In this document: positions 45,592 to 57,357 of the stretch, piece after piece
Layout of the letters: each line of letters opens with the position of its first letter
Numbering within the stretch: the stretch's first letter is position 1
Origin: Limnoperna fortunei
Lineage: Eukaryota > Mollusca > Bivalvia > Mytilida > Modiolidae
Assembly: GCA_944474755.1 (NCBI GenBank)
Contig: OX104112.1
Span: 83,651,756-83,715,755 of the forward strand
Length of the DNA stretch: 64,000 nucleotides
Direction: 5' to 3'
Translations under genes and position numbers: made by a program
Notes under the pieces: generated by a model
Databases searched by the model: none
What the model saw: the letters and a program-made list of their open reading frames with translations, nothing else
Told to the model about the DNA's origin: nothing

Positions 45592-45909
45592 TATAGTTTT
45601 GTTGTTTTCTCCAATATCTTTTTAAAAAGACACGAACTACCAAACCAGTCTAATGTCCGTCTGAGAATAGTATTCCCGATGAAGAGATGCAAATCTCTAC
45701 GGTTTACTGTAAATCCGTTTTGCTAACAAGAATGTCGATTTCTCTCCCCATTTGATATTTATTCATAAACAAAGTGCTAGGGTGTGCTTTCAGTATAAAC
45801 TAACACATTTTCACCTCAGCGGACGTCATATAAATATAAACTGCTGTAGTTTATCCCGACGTTGTTGAGAAGGTTTAAATATAGTTAATTTCATCTACTA
45901 ACCTCAATG

Positions 45910-45983
45910 GGCCGGTTAGCTCAGTTGGTTAGAGCGTCGTGCTAATAACGCGAAGGCCGTGGGTTCGATCCCCACACTGGCCA
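45910..45983 (+). tRNA. tRNA-Ile-AAT: tRNA-Ile(AAT), copy 118
   Basis: Consensus sequence. Spacer T at 46221. Confidence 0.97.
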
Positions 45984-46301
45984 TATAGTTTTGTTGTTTT
46001 CTCCAATATCTTTTTAAAAAGACACGAACTACCAAACCAGTCTAATGTCCGTCTGAGAATAGTATTCCCGATGAAGAGATGCAAATCTCTACGGTTTACT
46101 GTAAATCCGTTTTGCTAACAAGAATGTCGATTTCTCTCCCCATTTGATATTTATTCATAAACAAAGTGCTAGGGTGTGCTTTCAGTATAAACTAACACAT
46201 TTTCACCTCAGCGGACGTCATATAAATATAAACTGCTGTAGTTTATCCCGACGTTGTTGAGAAGGTTTAAATATAGTTAATTTCATCTACTAACCTCAAT
46301 G

Positions 46302-46375
46302 GGCCGGTTAGCTCAGTTGGTTAGAGCGTCGTGCTAATAACGCGAAGGCCGTGGGTTCGATCCCCACACTGGCCA
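46302..46375 (+). tRNA. tRNA-Ile-AAT: tRNA-Ile(AAT), copy 119
   Basis: Consensus sequence. Spacer T at 46613. Confidence 0.97.
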
Positions 46376-46693
46376 TATAGTTTTGTTGTTTTCTCCAATA
46401 TCTTTTTAAAAAGACACGAACTACCAAACCAGTCTAATGTCCGTCTGAGAATAGTATTCCCGATGAAGAGATGCAAATCTCTACGGTTTACTGTAAATCC
46501 GTTTTGCTAACAAGAATGTCGATTTCTCTCCCCATTTGATATTTATTCATAAACAAAGTGCTAGGGTGTGCTTTCAGTATAAACTAACACATTTTCACCT
46601 CAGCGGACGTCATATAAATATAAACTGCTGTAGTTTATCCCGACGTTGTTGAGAAGGTTTAAATATAGTTAATTTCATCTACTAACCTCAATG

Positions 46694-46767
46694 GGCCGGT
46701 TAGCTCAGTTGGTTAGAGCGTCGTGCTAATAACGCGAAGGCCGTGGGTTCGGTCCCCACACTGGCCA
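46694..46767 (+). tRNA. tRNA-Ile-AAT: tRNA-Ile(AAT), copy 120, A58G variant
   Basis: A to G at 46752 gives T loop TTCGGTC. A58 is nearly universal, forms the T54-A58 reverse Hoogsteen pair, is the site of m1A58, and is part of the B box, so this copy is probably impaired. Copy 137 has the same change. Spacer T at 47005. Confidence 0.9.
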
Positions 46768-47085
46768 TATAGTTTTGTTGTTTTCTCCAATATCTTTTTA
46801 AAAAGACACGAACTACCAAACCAGTCTAATGTCCGTCTGAGAATAGTATTCCCGATGAAGAGATGCAAATCTCTACGGTTTACTGTAAATCCGTTTTGCT
46901 AACAAGAATGTCGATTTCTCTCCCCATTTGATATTTATTCATAAACAAAGTGCTAGGGTGTGCTTTCAGTATAAACTAACACATTTTCACCTCAGCGGAC
47001 GTCATATAAATATAAACTGCTGTAGTTTATCCCGACGTTGTTGAGAAGGTTTAAATATAGTTAATTTCATCTACTAACCTCAATG

Positions 47086-47159
47086 GGCCGGTTAGCTCAG
47101 TTGGTTAGAGCGTCGTGCTAATAACGCGAAGGCCGTGGGTTCGATCCCCACACTGGCCA
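47086..47159 (+). tRNA. tRNA-Ile-AAT: tRNA-Ile(AAT), copy 121
   Basis: Consensus sequence. Spacer T at 47397. Confidence 0.97.
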
Positions 47160-47477
47160 TATAGTTTTGTTGTTTTCTCCAATATCTTTTTAAAAAGACA
47201 CGAACTACCAAACCAGTCTAATGTCCGTCTGAGAATAGTATTCCCGATGAAGAGATGCAAATCTCTACGGTTTACTGTAAATCCGTTTTGCTAACAAGAA
47301 TGTCGATTTCTCTCCCCATTTGATATTTATTCATAAACAAAGTGCTAGGGTGTGCTTTCAGTATAAACTAACACATTTTCACCTCAGCGGACGTCATATA
47401 AATATAAACTGCTGTAGTTTATCCCGACGTTGTTGAGAAGGTTTAAATATAGTTAATTTCATCTACTAACCTCAATG

Positions 47478-47551
47478 GGCCGGTTAGCTCAGTTGGTTAG
47501 AGCGTCGTGCTAATAACGCGAAGGCCGTGGGTTCGATCCCCACACTGGCCA
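47478..47551 (+). tRNA. tRNA-Ile-AAT: tRNA-Ile(AAT), copy 122, variant terminator
   Basis: The gene is consensus. T to G at 47557 breaks the first TTTT tract, and A to G at 47588 accompanies it. Copies 143 and 144 share both. Spacer T at 47789. Confidence 0.96.
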
Positions 47552-47869
47552 TATAGGTTTGTTGTTTTCTCCAATATCTTTTTAAAAGGACACGAACTAC
47601 CAAACCAGTCTAATGTCCGTCTGAGAATAGTATTCCCGATGAAGAGATGCAAATCTCTACGGTTTACTGTAAATCCGTTTTGCTAACAAGAATGTCGATT
47701 TCTCTCCCCATTTGATATTTATTCATAAACAAAGTGCTAGGGTGTGCTTTCAGTATAAACTAACACATTTTCACCTCAGCGGACGTCATATAAATATAAA
47801 CTGCTGTAGTTTATCCCGACGTTGTTGAGAAGGTTTAAATATAGTTAATTTCATCTACTAACCTCAATG

Positions 47870-47943
47870 GGCCGGTTAGCTCAGTTGGTTAGAGCGTCGT
47901 GCTAATAACGCGAAGGCCGTGGGTTCGATCCCCACACTGGCCA
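47870..47943 (+). tRNA. tRNA-Ile-AAT: tRNA-Ile(AAT), copy 123
   Basis: Consensus sequence. Spacer T at 48181, and private A to T at 48252. Confidence 0.97.
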
Positions 47944-48261
47944 TATAGTTTTGTTGTTTTCTCCAATATCTTTTTAAAAAGACACGAACTACCAAACCAG
48001 TCTAATGTCCGTCTGAGAATAGTATTCCCGATGAAGAGATGCAAATCTCTACGGTTTACTGTAAATCCGTTTTGCTAACAAGAATGTCGATTTCTCTCCC
48101 CATTTGATATTTATTCATAAACAAAGTGCTAGGGTGTGCTTTCAGTATAAACTAACACATTTTCACCTCAGCGGACGTCATATAAATATAAACTGCTGTA
48201 GTTTATCCCGACGTTGTTGAGAAGGTTTAAATATAGTTAATTTCATCTACTTACCTCAATG

Positions 48262-48335
48262 GGCCGGTTAGCTCAGTTGGTTAGAGCGTCGTGCTAATAA
48301 CGCGAAGGCCGTGGGTTCGATCCCCACACTGGCCA
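48262..48335 (+). tRNA. tRNA-Ile-AAT: tRNA-Ile(AAT), copy 124
   Basis: Consensus sequence. Spacer T at 48573. Confidence 0.97.
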
Positions 48336-48653
48336 TATAGTTTTGTTGTTTTCTCCAATATCTTTTTAAAAAGACACGAACTACCAAACCAGTCTAATGT
48401 CCGTCTGAGAATAGTATTCCCGATGAAGAGATGCAAATCTCTACGGTTTACTGTAAATCCGTTTTGCTAACAAGAATGTCGATTTCTCTCCCCATTTGAT
48501 ATTTATTCATAAACAAAGTGCTAGGGTGTGCTTTCAGTATAAACTAACACATTTTCACCTCAGCGGACGTCATATAAATATAAACTGCTGTAGTTTATCC
48601 CGACGTTGTTGAGAAGGTTTAAATATAGTTAATTTCATCTACTAACCTCAATG

Positions 48654-48727
48654 GGCCGGTTAGCTCAGTTGGTTAGAGCGTCGTGCTAATAACGCGAAGG
48701 CCGTGGGTTCGATCCCCACACTGGCCA
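48654..48727 (+). tRNA. tRNA-Ile-AAT: tRNA-Ile(AAT), copy 125
   Basis: Consensus sequence. Spacer T at 48965. Confidence 0.97.
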
Positions 48728-49045
48728 TATAGTTTTGTTGTTTTCTCCAATATCTTTTTAAAAAGACACGAACTACCAAACCAGTCTAATGTCCGTCTGA
48801 GAATAGTATTCCCGATGAAGAGATGCAAATCTCTACGGTTTACTGTAAATCCGTTTTGCTAACAAGAATGTCGATTTCTCTCCCCATTTGATATTTATTC
48901 ATAAACAAAGTGCTAGGGTGTGCTTTCAGTATAAACTAACACATTTTCACCTCAGCGGACGTCATATAAATATAAACTGCTGTAGTTTATCCCGACGTTG
49001 TTGAGAAGGTTTAAATATAGTTAATTTCATCTACTAACCTCAATG

Positions 49046-49119
49046 GGCCGGTTAGCTCAGTTGGTTAGAGCGTCGTGCTAATAACGCGAAGGCCGTGGGT
49101 TCGATCCCCACACTGGCCA
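49046..49119 (+). tRNA. tRNA-Ile-AAT: tRNA-Ile(AAT), copy 126
   Basis: Consensus sequence. Spacer T at 49357. Confidence 0.97.
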
Positions 49120-49437
49120 TATAGTTTTGTTGTTTTCTCCAATATCTTTTTAAAAAGACACGAACTACCAAACCAGTCTAATGTCCGTCTGAGAATAGTA
49201 TTCCCGATGAAGAGATGCAAATCTCTACGGTTTACTGTAAATCCGTTTTGCTAACAAGAATGTCGATTTCTCTCCCCATTTGATATTTATTCATAAACAA
49301 AGTGCTAGGGTGTGCTTTCAGTATAAACTAACACATTTTCACCTCAGCGGACGTCATATAAATATAAACTGCTGTAGTTTATCCCGACGTTGTTGAGAAG
49401 GTTTAAATATAGTTAATTTCATCTACTAACCTCAATG

Positions 49438-49511
49438 GGCCGGTTAGCTCAGTTGGTTAGAGCGTCGTGCTAATAACGCGAAGGCCGTGGGTTCGATCCC
49501 CACACTGGCCA
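49438..49511 (+). tRNA. tRNA-Ile-AAT: tRNA-Ile(AAT), copy 127
   Basis: Consensus sequence. Spacer T at 49749. Confidence 0.97.
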
Positions 49512-49829
49512 TATAGTTTTGTTGTTTTCTCCAATATCTTTTTAAAAAGACACGAACTACCAAACCAGTCTAATGTCCGTCTGAGAATAGTATTCCCGAT
49601 GAAGAGATGCAAATCTCTACGGTTTACTGTAAATCCGTTTTGCTAACAAGAATGTCGATTTCTCTCCCCATTTGATATTTATTCATAAACAAAGTGCTAG
49701 GGTGTGCTTTCAGTATAAACTAACACATTTTCACCTCAGCGGACGTCATATAAATATAAACTGCTGTAGTTTATCCCGACGTTGTTGAGAAGGTTTAAAT
49801 ATAGTTAATTTCATCTACTAACCTCAATG

Positions 49830-49903
49830 GGCCGGTTAGCTCAGTTGGTTAGAGCGTCGTGCTAATAACGCGAAGGCCGTGGGTTCGATCCCCACACTGG
49901 CCA
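49830..49903 (+). tRNA. tRNA-Ile-AAT: tRNA-Ile(AAT), copy 128
   Basis: Consensus sequence. Spacer T at 50141. Confidence 0.97.
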
Positions 49904-50221
49904 TATAGTTTTGTTGTTTTCTCCAATATCTTTTTAAAAAGACACGAACTACCAAACCAGTCTAATGTCCGTCTGAGAATAGTATTCCCGATGAAGAGAT
50001 GCAAATCTCTACGGTTTACTGTAAATCCGTTTTGCTAACAAGAATGTCGATTTCTCTCCCCATTTGATATTTATTCATAAACAAAGTGCTAGGGTGTGCT
50101 TTCAGTATAAACTAACACATTTTCACCTCAGCGGACGTCATATAAATATAAACTGCTGTAGTTTATCCCGACGTTGTTGAGAAGGTTTAAATATAGTTAA
50201 TTTCATCTACTAACCTCAATG

Positions 50222-50295
50222 GGCCGGTTAGCTCAGTTGGTTAGAGCGTCGTGCTAATAACGCGAAGGCCGTGGGTTCGATCCCCACACTGGCCA
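50222..50295 (+). tRNA. tRNA-Ile-AAT: tRNA-Ile(AAT), copy 129
   Basis: Consensus sequence. Spacer T at 50533. Confidence 0.97.
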
Positions 50296-50613
50296 TATAG
50301 TTTTGTTGTTTTCTCCAATATCTTTTTAAAAAGACACGAACTACCAAACCAGTCTAATGTCCGTCTGAGAATAGTATTCCCGATGAAGAGATGCAAATCT
50401 CTACGGTTTACTGTAAATCCGTTTTGCTAACAAGAATGTCGATTTCTCTCCCCATTTGATATTTATTCATAAACAAAGTGCTAGGGTGTGCTTTCAGTAT
50501 AAACTAACACATTTTCACCTCAGCGGACGTCATATAAATATAAACTGCTGTAGTTTATCCCGACGTTGTTGAGAAGGTTTAAATATAGTTAATTTCATCT
50601 ACTAACCTCAATG

Positions 50614-50687
50614 GGCCGGTTAGCTCAGTTGGTTAGAGCGTCGTGCTAATAACGCGAAGGCCGTGGGTTCGATCCCCACACTGGCCA
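50614..50687 (+). tRNA. tRNA-Ile-AAT: tRNA-Ile(AAT), copy 130
   Basis: Consensus sequence. Spacer C at 50925, an isolated C among T units. Confidence 0.97.
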
Positions 50688-51005
50688 TATAGTTTTGTTG
50701 TTTTCTCCAATATCTTTTTAAAAAGACACGAACTACCAAACCAGTCTAATGTCCGTCTGAGAATAGTATTCCCGATGAAGAGATGCAAATCTCTACGGTT
50801 TACTGTAAATCCGTTTTGCTAACAAGAATGTCGATTTCTCTCCCCATTTGATATTTATTCATAAACAAAGTGCTAGGGTGTGCTTTCAGTATAAACTAAC
50901 ACATTTTCACCTCAGCGGACGTCACATAAATATAAACTGCTGTAGTTTATCCCGACGTTGTTGAGAAGGTTTAAATATAGTTAATTTCATCTACTAACCT
51001 CAATG

Positions 51006-51079
51006 GGCCGGTTAGCTCAGTTGGTTAGAGCGTCGTGCTAATAACGCGAAGGCCGTGGGTTCGATCCCCACACTGGCCA
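51006..51079 (+). tRNA. tRNA-Ile-AAT: tRNA-Ile(AAT), copy 131
   Basis: Consensus sequence. Spacer T at 51317. Confidence 0.97.
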
Positions 51080-51397
51080 TATAGTTTTGTTGTTTTCTCC
51101 AATATCTTTTTAAAAAGACACGAACTACCAAACCAGTCTAATGTCCGTCTGAGAATAGTATTCCCGATGAAGAGATGCAAATCTCTACGGTTTACTGTAA
51201 ATCCGTTTTGCTAACAAGAATGTCGATTTCTCTCCCCATTTGATATTTATTCATAAACAAAGTGCTAGGGTGTGCTTTCAGTATAAACTAACACATTTTC
51301 ACCTCAGCGGACGTCATATAAATATAAACTGCTGTAGTTTATCCCGACGTTGTTGAGAAGGTTTAAATATAGTTAATTTCATCTACTAACCTCAATG

Positions 51398-51471
51398 GGC
51401 CGGTTAGCTCAGTTGGTTAGAGCGTCGTGCTAATAACGCGAAGGCCGTGGGTTCGATCCCCACACTGGCCA
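51398..51471 (+). tRNA. tRNA-Ile-AAT: tRNA-Ile(AAT), copy 132
   Basis: Consensus sequence. Spacer T at 51709. Confidence 0.97.
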
Positions 51472-51789
51472 TATAGTTTTGTTGTTTTCTCCAATATCTT
51501 TTTAAAAAGACACGAACTACCAAACCAGTCTAATGTCCGTCTGAGAATAGTATTCCCGATGAAGAGATGCAAATCTCTACGGTTTACTGTAAATCCGTTT
51601 TGCTAACAAGAATGTCGATTTCTCTCCCCATTTGATATTTATTCATAAACAAAGTGCTAGGGTGTGCTTTCAGTATAAACTAACACATTTTCACCTCAGC
51701 GGACGTCATATAAATATAAACTGCTGTAGTTTATCCCGACGTTGTTGAGAAGGTTTAAATATAGTTAATTTCATCTACTAACCTCAATG

Positions 51790-51863
51790 GGCCGGTTAGC
51801 TCAGTTGGTTAGAGCGTCGTGCTAATAACGCGAAGGCCGTGGGTTCGATCCCCACACTGGCCA
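51790..51863 (+). tRNA. tRNA-Ile-AAT: tRNA-Ile(AAT), copy 133
   Basis: Consensus sequence. Spacer T at 52101. Confidence 0.97.
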
Positions 51864-52181
51864 TATAGTTTTGTTGTTTTCTCCAATATCTTTTTAAAAA
51901 GACACGAACTACCAAACCAGTCTAATGTCCGTCTGAGAATAGTATTCCCGATGAAGAGATGCAAATCTCTACGGTTTACTGTAAATCCGTTTTGCTAACA
52001 AGAATGTCGATTTCTCTCCCCATTTGATATTTATTCATAAACAAAGTGCTAGGGTGTGCTTTCAGTATAAACTAACACATTTTCACCTCAGCGGACGTCA
52101 TATAAATATAAACTGCTGTAGTTTATCCCGACGTTGTTGAGAAGGTTTAAATATAGTTAATTTCATCTACTAACCTCAATG

Positions 52182-52255
52182 GGCCGGTTAGCTCAGTTGG
52201 TTAGAGCGTCGTGCTAATAACGCGAAGGCCGTGGGTTCGATCCCCACACTGGCCA
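52182..52255 (+). tRNA. tRNA-Ile-AAT: tRNA-Ile(AAT), copy 134
   Basis: Consensus sequence. Spacer T at 52493. Confidence 0.97.
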
Positions 52256-52573
52256 TATAGTTTTGTTGTTTTCTCCAATATCTTTTTAAAAAGACACGAA
52301 CTACCAAACCAGTCTAATGTCCGTCTGAGAATAGTATTCCCGATGAAGAGATGCAAATCTCTACGGTTTACTGTAAATCCGTTTTGCTAACAAGAATGTC
52401 GATTTCTCTCCCCATTTGATATTTATTCATAAACAAAGTGCTAGGGTGTGCTTTCAGTATAAACTAACACATTTTCACCTCAGCGGACGTCATATAAATA
52501 TAAACTGCTGTAGTTTATCCCGACGTTGTTGAGAAGGTTTAAATATAGTTAATTTCATCTACTAACCTCAATG

Positions 52574-52647
52574 GGCCGGTTAGCTCAGTTGGTTAGAGCG
52601 TCGTGCTAATAACGCGAAGGCCGTGGGTTCGATCCCCACACTGGCCA
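52574..52647 (+). tRNA. tRNA-Ile-AAT: tRNA-Ile(AAT), copy 135
   Basis: Consensus sequence. Spacer T at 52885. Confidence 0.97.
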
Positions 52648-52965
52648 TATAGTTTTGTTGTTTTCTCCAATATCTTTTTAAAAAGACACGAACTACCAAA
52701 CCAGTCTAATGTCCGTCTGAGAATAGTATTCCCGATGAAGAGATGCAAATCTCTACGGTTTACTGTAAATCCGTTTTGCTAACAAGAATGTCGATTTCTC
52801 TCCCCATTTGATATTTATTCATAAACAAAGTGCTAGGGTGTGCTTTCAGTATAAACTAACACATTTTCACCTCAGCGGACGTCATATAAATATAAACTGC
52901 TGTAGTTTATCCCGACGTTGTTGAGAAGGTTTAAATATAGTTAATTTCATCTACTAACCTCAATG

Positions 52966-53039
52966 GGCCGGTTAGCTCAGTTGGTTAGAGCGTCGTGCTA
53001 ATAACGCGAAGGCCGTGGGTTCGATCCCCACACTGGCCA
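52966..53039 (+). tRNA. tRNA-Ile-AAT: tRNA-Ile(AAT), copy 136
   Basis: Consensus sequence. Spacer T at 53277. Confidence 0.97.
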
Positions 53040-53357
53040 TATAGTTTTGTTGTTTTCTCCAATATCTTTTTAAAAAGACACGAACTACCAAACCAGTCTA
53101 ATGTCCGTCTGAGAATAGTATTCCCGATGAAGAGATGCAAATCTCTACGGTTTACTGTAAATCCGTTTTGCTAACAAGAATGTCGATTTCTCTCCCCATT
53201 TGATATTTATTCATAAACAAAGTGCTAGGGTGTGCTTTCAGTATAAACTAACACATTTTCACCTCAGCGGACGTCATATAAATATAAACTGCTGTAGTTT
53301 ATCCCGACGTTGTTGAGAAGGTTTAAATATAGTTAATTTCATCTACTAACCTCAATG

Positions 53358-53431
53358 GGCCGGTTAGCTCAGTTGGTTAGAGCGTCGTGCTAATAACGCG
53401 AAGGCCGTGGGTTCGGTCCCCACACTGGCCA
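53358..53431 (+). tRNA. tRNA-Ile-AAT: tRNA-Ile(AAT), copy 137, A58G variant
   Basis: A to G at 53416, the same T-loop change as copy 120, 17 units away. Spacer T at 53669. Confidence 0.9.
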
Positions 53432-53749
53432 TATAGTTTTGTTGTTTTCTCCAATATCTTTTTAAAAAGACACGAACTACCAAACCAGTCTAATGTCCGT
53501 CTGAGAATAGTATTCCCGATGAAGAGATGCAAATCTCTACGGTTTACTGTAAATCCGTTTTGCTAACAAGAATGTCGATTTCTCTCCCCATTTGATATTT
53601 ATTCATAAACAAAGTGCTAGGGTGTGCTTTCAGTATAAACTAACACATTTTCACCTCAGCGGACGTCATATAAATATAAACTGCTGTAGTTTATCCCGAC
53701 GTTGTTGAGAAGGTTTAAATATAGTTAATTTCATCTACTAACCTCAATG

Positions 53750-53823
53750 GGCCGGTTAGCTCAGTTGGTTAGAGCGTCGTGCTAATAACGCGAAGGCCGT
53801 GGGTTCGATCCCCACACTGGCCA
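53750..53823 (+). tRNA. tRNA-Ile-AAT: tRNA-Ile(AAT), copy 138
   Basis: Consensus sequence. Spacer T at 54061. Confidence 0.97.
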
Positions 53824-54141
53824 TATAGTTTTGTTGTTTTCTCCAATATCTTTTTAAAAAGACACGAACTACCAAACCAGTCTAATGTCCGTCTGAGAAT
53901 AGTATTCCCGATGAAGAGATGCAAATCTCTACGGTTTACTGTAAATCCGTTTTGCTAACAAGAATGTCGATTTCTCTCCCCATTTGATATTTATTCATAA
54001 ACAAAGTGCTAGGGTGTGCTTTCAGTATAAACTAACACATTTTCACCTCAGCGGACGTCATATAAATATAAACTGCTGTAGTTTATCCCGACGTTGTTGA
54101 GAAGGTTTAAATATAGTTAATTTCATCTACTAACCTCAATG

Positions 54142-54215
54142 GGCCGGTTAGCTCAGTTGGTTAGAGCGTCGTGCTAATAACGCGAAGGCCGTGGGTTCGA
54201 TCCCCACACTGGCCA
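54142..54215 (+). tRNA. tRNA-Ile-AAT: tRNA-Ile(AAT), copy 139
   Basis: Consensus sequence. Spacer T at 54453. Confidence 0.97.
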
Positions 54216-54533
54216 TATAGTTTTGTTGTTTTCTCCAATATCTTTTTAAAAAGACACGAACTACCAAACCAGTCTAATGTCCGTCTGAGAATAGTATTCC
54301 CGATGAAGAGATGCAAATCTCTACGGTTTACTGTAAATCCGTTTTGCTAACAAGAATGTCGATTTCTCTCCCCATTTGATATTTATTCATAAACAAAGTG
54401 CTAGGGTGTGCTTTCAGTATAAACTAACACATTTTCACCTCAGCGGACGTCATATAAATATAAACTGCTGTAGTTTATCCCGACGTTGTTGAGAAGGTTT
54501 AAATATAGTTAATTTCATCTACTAACCTCAATG

Positions 54534-54607
54534 GGCCGGTTAGCTCAGTTGGTTAGAGCGTCGTGCTAATAACGCGAAGGCCGTGGGTTCGATCCCCACA
54601 CTGGCCA
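54534..54607 (+). tRNA. tRNA-Ile-AAT: tRNA-Ile(AAT), copy 140
   Basis: Consensus sequence. Spacer T at 54845. Confidence 0.97.
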
Positions 54608-54925
54608 TATAGTTTTGTTGTTTTCTCCAATATCTTTTTAAAAAGACACGAACTACCAAACCAGTCTAATGTCCGTCTGAGAATAGTATTCCCGATGAAG
54701 AGATGCAAATCTCTACGGTTTACTGTAAATCCGTTTTGCTAACAAGAATGTCGATTTCTCTCCCCATTTGATATTTATTCATAAACAAAGTGCTAGGGTG
54801 TGCTTTCAGTATAAACTAACACATTTTCACCTCAGCGGACGTCATATAAATATAAACTGCTGTAGTTTATCCCGACGTTGTTGAGAAGGTTTAAATATAG
54901 TTAATTTCATCTACTAACCTCAATG

Positions 54926-54999
54926 GGCCGGTTAGCTCAGTTGGTTAGAGCGTCGTGCTAATAACGCGAAGGCCGTGGGTTCGATCCCCACACTGGCCA
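54926..54999 (+). tRNA. tRNA-Ile-AAT: tRNA-Ile(AAT), copy 141
   Basis: Consensus sequence. Spacer T at 55237. Confidence 0.97.
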
Positions 55000-55317
55000 T
55001 ATAGTTTTGTTGTTTTCTCCAATATCTTTTTAAAAAGACACGAACTACCAAACCAGTCTAATGTCCGTCTGAGAATAGTATTCCCGATGAAGAGATGCAA
55101 ATCTCTACGGTTTACTGTAAATCCGTTTTGCTAACAAGAATGTCGATTTCTCTCCCCATTTGATATTTATTCATAAACAAAGTGCTAGGGTGTGCTTTCA
55201 GTATAAACTAACACATTTTCACCTCAGCGGACGTCATATAAATATAAACTGCTGTAGTTTATCCCGACGTTGTTGAGAAGGTTTAAATATAGTTAATTTC
55301 ATCTACTAACCTCAATG

Positions 55318-55391
55318 GGCCGGTTAGCTCAGTTGGTTAGAGCGTCGTGCTAATAACGCGAAGGCCGTGGGTTCGATCCCCACACTGGCCA
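55318..55391 (+). tRNA. tRNA-Ile-AAT: tRNA-Ile(AAT), copy 142
   Basis: Consensus sequence. Spacer T at 55629, and private A to G at 55697. Confidence 0.97.
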
Positions 55392-55709
55392 TATAGTTTT
55401 GTTGTTTTCTCCAATATCTTTTTAAAAAGACACGAACTACCAAACCAGTCTAATGTCCGTCTGAGAATAGTATTCCCGATGAAGAGATGCAAATCTCTAC
55501 GGTTTACTGTAAATCCGTTTTGCTAACAAGAATGTCGATTTCTCTCCCCATTTGATATTTATTCATAAACAAAGTGCTAGGGTGTGCTTTCAGTATAAAC
55601 TAACACATTTTCACCTCAGCGGACGTCATATAAATATAAACTGCTGTAGTTTATCCCGACGTTGTTGAGAAGGTTTAAATATAGTTAATTTCATCTGCTA
55701 ACCTCAATG

Positions 55710-55783
55710 GGCCGGTTAGCTCAGTTGGTTAGAGCGTCGTGCTAATAACGCGAAGGCCGTGGGTTCGATCCCCACACTGGCCA
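55710..55783 (+). tRNA. tRNA-Ile-AAT: tRNA-Ile(AAT), copy 143, variant terminator
   Basis: The gene is consensus. It carries the linked pair T to G at 55789 and A to G at 55820. Spacer T at 56021. Confidence 0.96.
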
Positions 55784-56101
55784 TATAGGTTTGTTGTTTT
55801 CTCCAATATCTTTTTAAAAGGACACGAACTACCAAACCAGTCTAATGTCCGTCTGAGAATAGTATTCCCGATGAAGAGATGCAAATCTCTACGGTTTACT
55901 GTAAATCCGTTTTGCTAACAAGAATGTCGATTTCTCTCCCCATTTGATATTTATTCATAAACAAAGTGCTAGGGTGTGCTTTCAGTATAAACTAACACAT
56001 TTTCACCTCAGCGGACGTCATATAAATATAAACTGCTGTAGTTTATCCCGACGTTGTTGAGAAGGTTTAAATATAGTTAATTTCATCTACTAACCTCAAT
56101 G

Positions 56102-56175
56102 GGCCGGTTAGCTCAGTTGGTTAGAGCGTCGTGCTAATAACGCGAAGGCCGTGGGTTCGATCCCCACACTGGCCA
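56102..56175 (+). tRNA. tRNA-Ile-AAT: tRNA-Ile(AAT), copy 144, variant terminator
   Basis: The gene is consensus. It carries the linked pair T to G at 56181 and A to G at 56212. Spacer T at 56413. Confidence 0.96.
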
Positions 56176-56493
56176 TATAGGTTTGTTGTTTTCTCCAATA
56201 TCTTTTTAAAAGGACACGAACTACCAAACCAGTCTAATGTCCGTCTGAGAATAGTATTCCCGATGAAGAGATGCAAATCTCTACGGTTTACTGTAAATCC
56301 GTTTTGCTAACAAGAATGTCGATTTCTCTCCCCATTTGATATTTATTCATAAACAAAGTGCTAGGGTGTGCTTTCAGTATAAACTAACACATTTTCACCT
56401 CAGCGGACGTCATATAAATATAAACTGCTGTAGTTTATCCCGACGTTGTTGAGAAGGTTTAAATATAGTTAATTTCATCTACTAACCTCAATG

Positions 56494-56567
56494 GGCCGGT
56501 TAGCTCAGTTGGTTAGAGCGTCGTGCTAATAACGCGAAGGCCGTGGGTTCGATCCCCACACTGGCCA
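56494..56567 (+). tRNA. tRNA-Ile-AAT: tRNA-Ile(AAT), copy 145
   Basis: Consensus sequence. Spacer T at 56805. Confidence 0.97.
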
Positions 56568-56885
56568 TATAGTTTTGTTGTTTTCTCCAATATCTTTTTA
56601 AAAAGACACGAACTACCAAACCAGTCTAATGTCCGTCTGAGAATAGTATTCCCGATGAAGAGATGCAAATCTCTACGGTTTACTGTAAATCCGTTTTGCT
56701 AACAAGAATGTCGATTTCTCTCCCCATTTGATATTTATTCATAAACAAAGTGCTAGGGTGTGCTTTCAGTATAAACTAACACATTTTCACCTCAGCGGAC
56801 GTCATATAAATATAAACTGCTGTAGTTTATCCCGACGTTGTTGAGAAGGTTTAAATATAGTTAATTTCATCTACTAACCTCAATG

Positions 56886-56959
56886 GGCCGGTTAGCTCAG
56901 TTGGTTAGAGCGTCGTGCTAATAACGCGAAGGCCGTGGGTTCGATCCCCACACTGGCCA
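56886..56959 (+). tRNA. tRNA-Ile-AAT: tRNA-Ile(AAT), copy 146
   Basis: Consensus sequence. Spacer T at 57197. Confidence 0.97.
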
Positions 56960-57277
56960 TATAGTTTTGTTGTTTTCTCCAATATCTTTTTAAAAAGACA
57001 CGAACTACCAAACCAGTCTAATGTCCGTCTGAGAATAGTATTCCCGATGAAGAGATGCAAATCTCTACGGTTTACTGTAAATCCGTTTTGCTAACAAGAA
57101 TGTCGATTTCTCTCCCCATTTGATATTTATTCATAAACAAAGTGCTAGGGTGTGCTTTCAGTATAAACTAACACATTTTCACCTCAGCGGACGTCATATA
57201 AATATAAACTGCTGTAGTTTATCCCGACGTTGTTGAGAAGGTTTAAATATAGTTAATTTCATCTACTAACCTCAATG

Positions 57278-57351
57278 GGCCGGTTAGCTCAGTTGGTTAG
57301 AGCGTCGTGCTAATAACGCGAAGGCCGTGGGTTCGATCCCCACACTGGCCA
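57278..57351 (+). tRNA. tRNA-Ile-AAT: tRNA-Ile(AAT), copy 147, followed by the transposon
   Basis: The gene is consensus. The mobile element begins 13 bp after its last base. The first TTTT tract survives, but the second now lies 3.8 kb away beyond the element. The displaced spacer carries T at 61437. Confidence 0.97.
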
Positions 57352-57357
57352 TATAGT

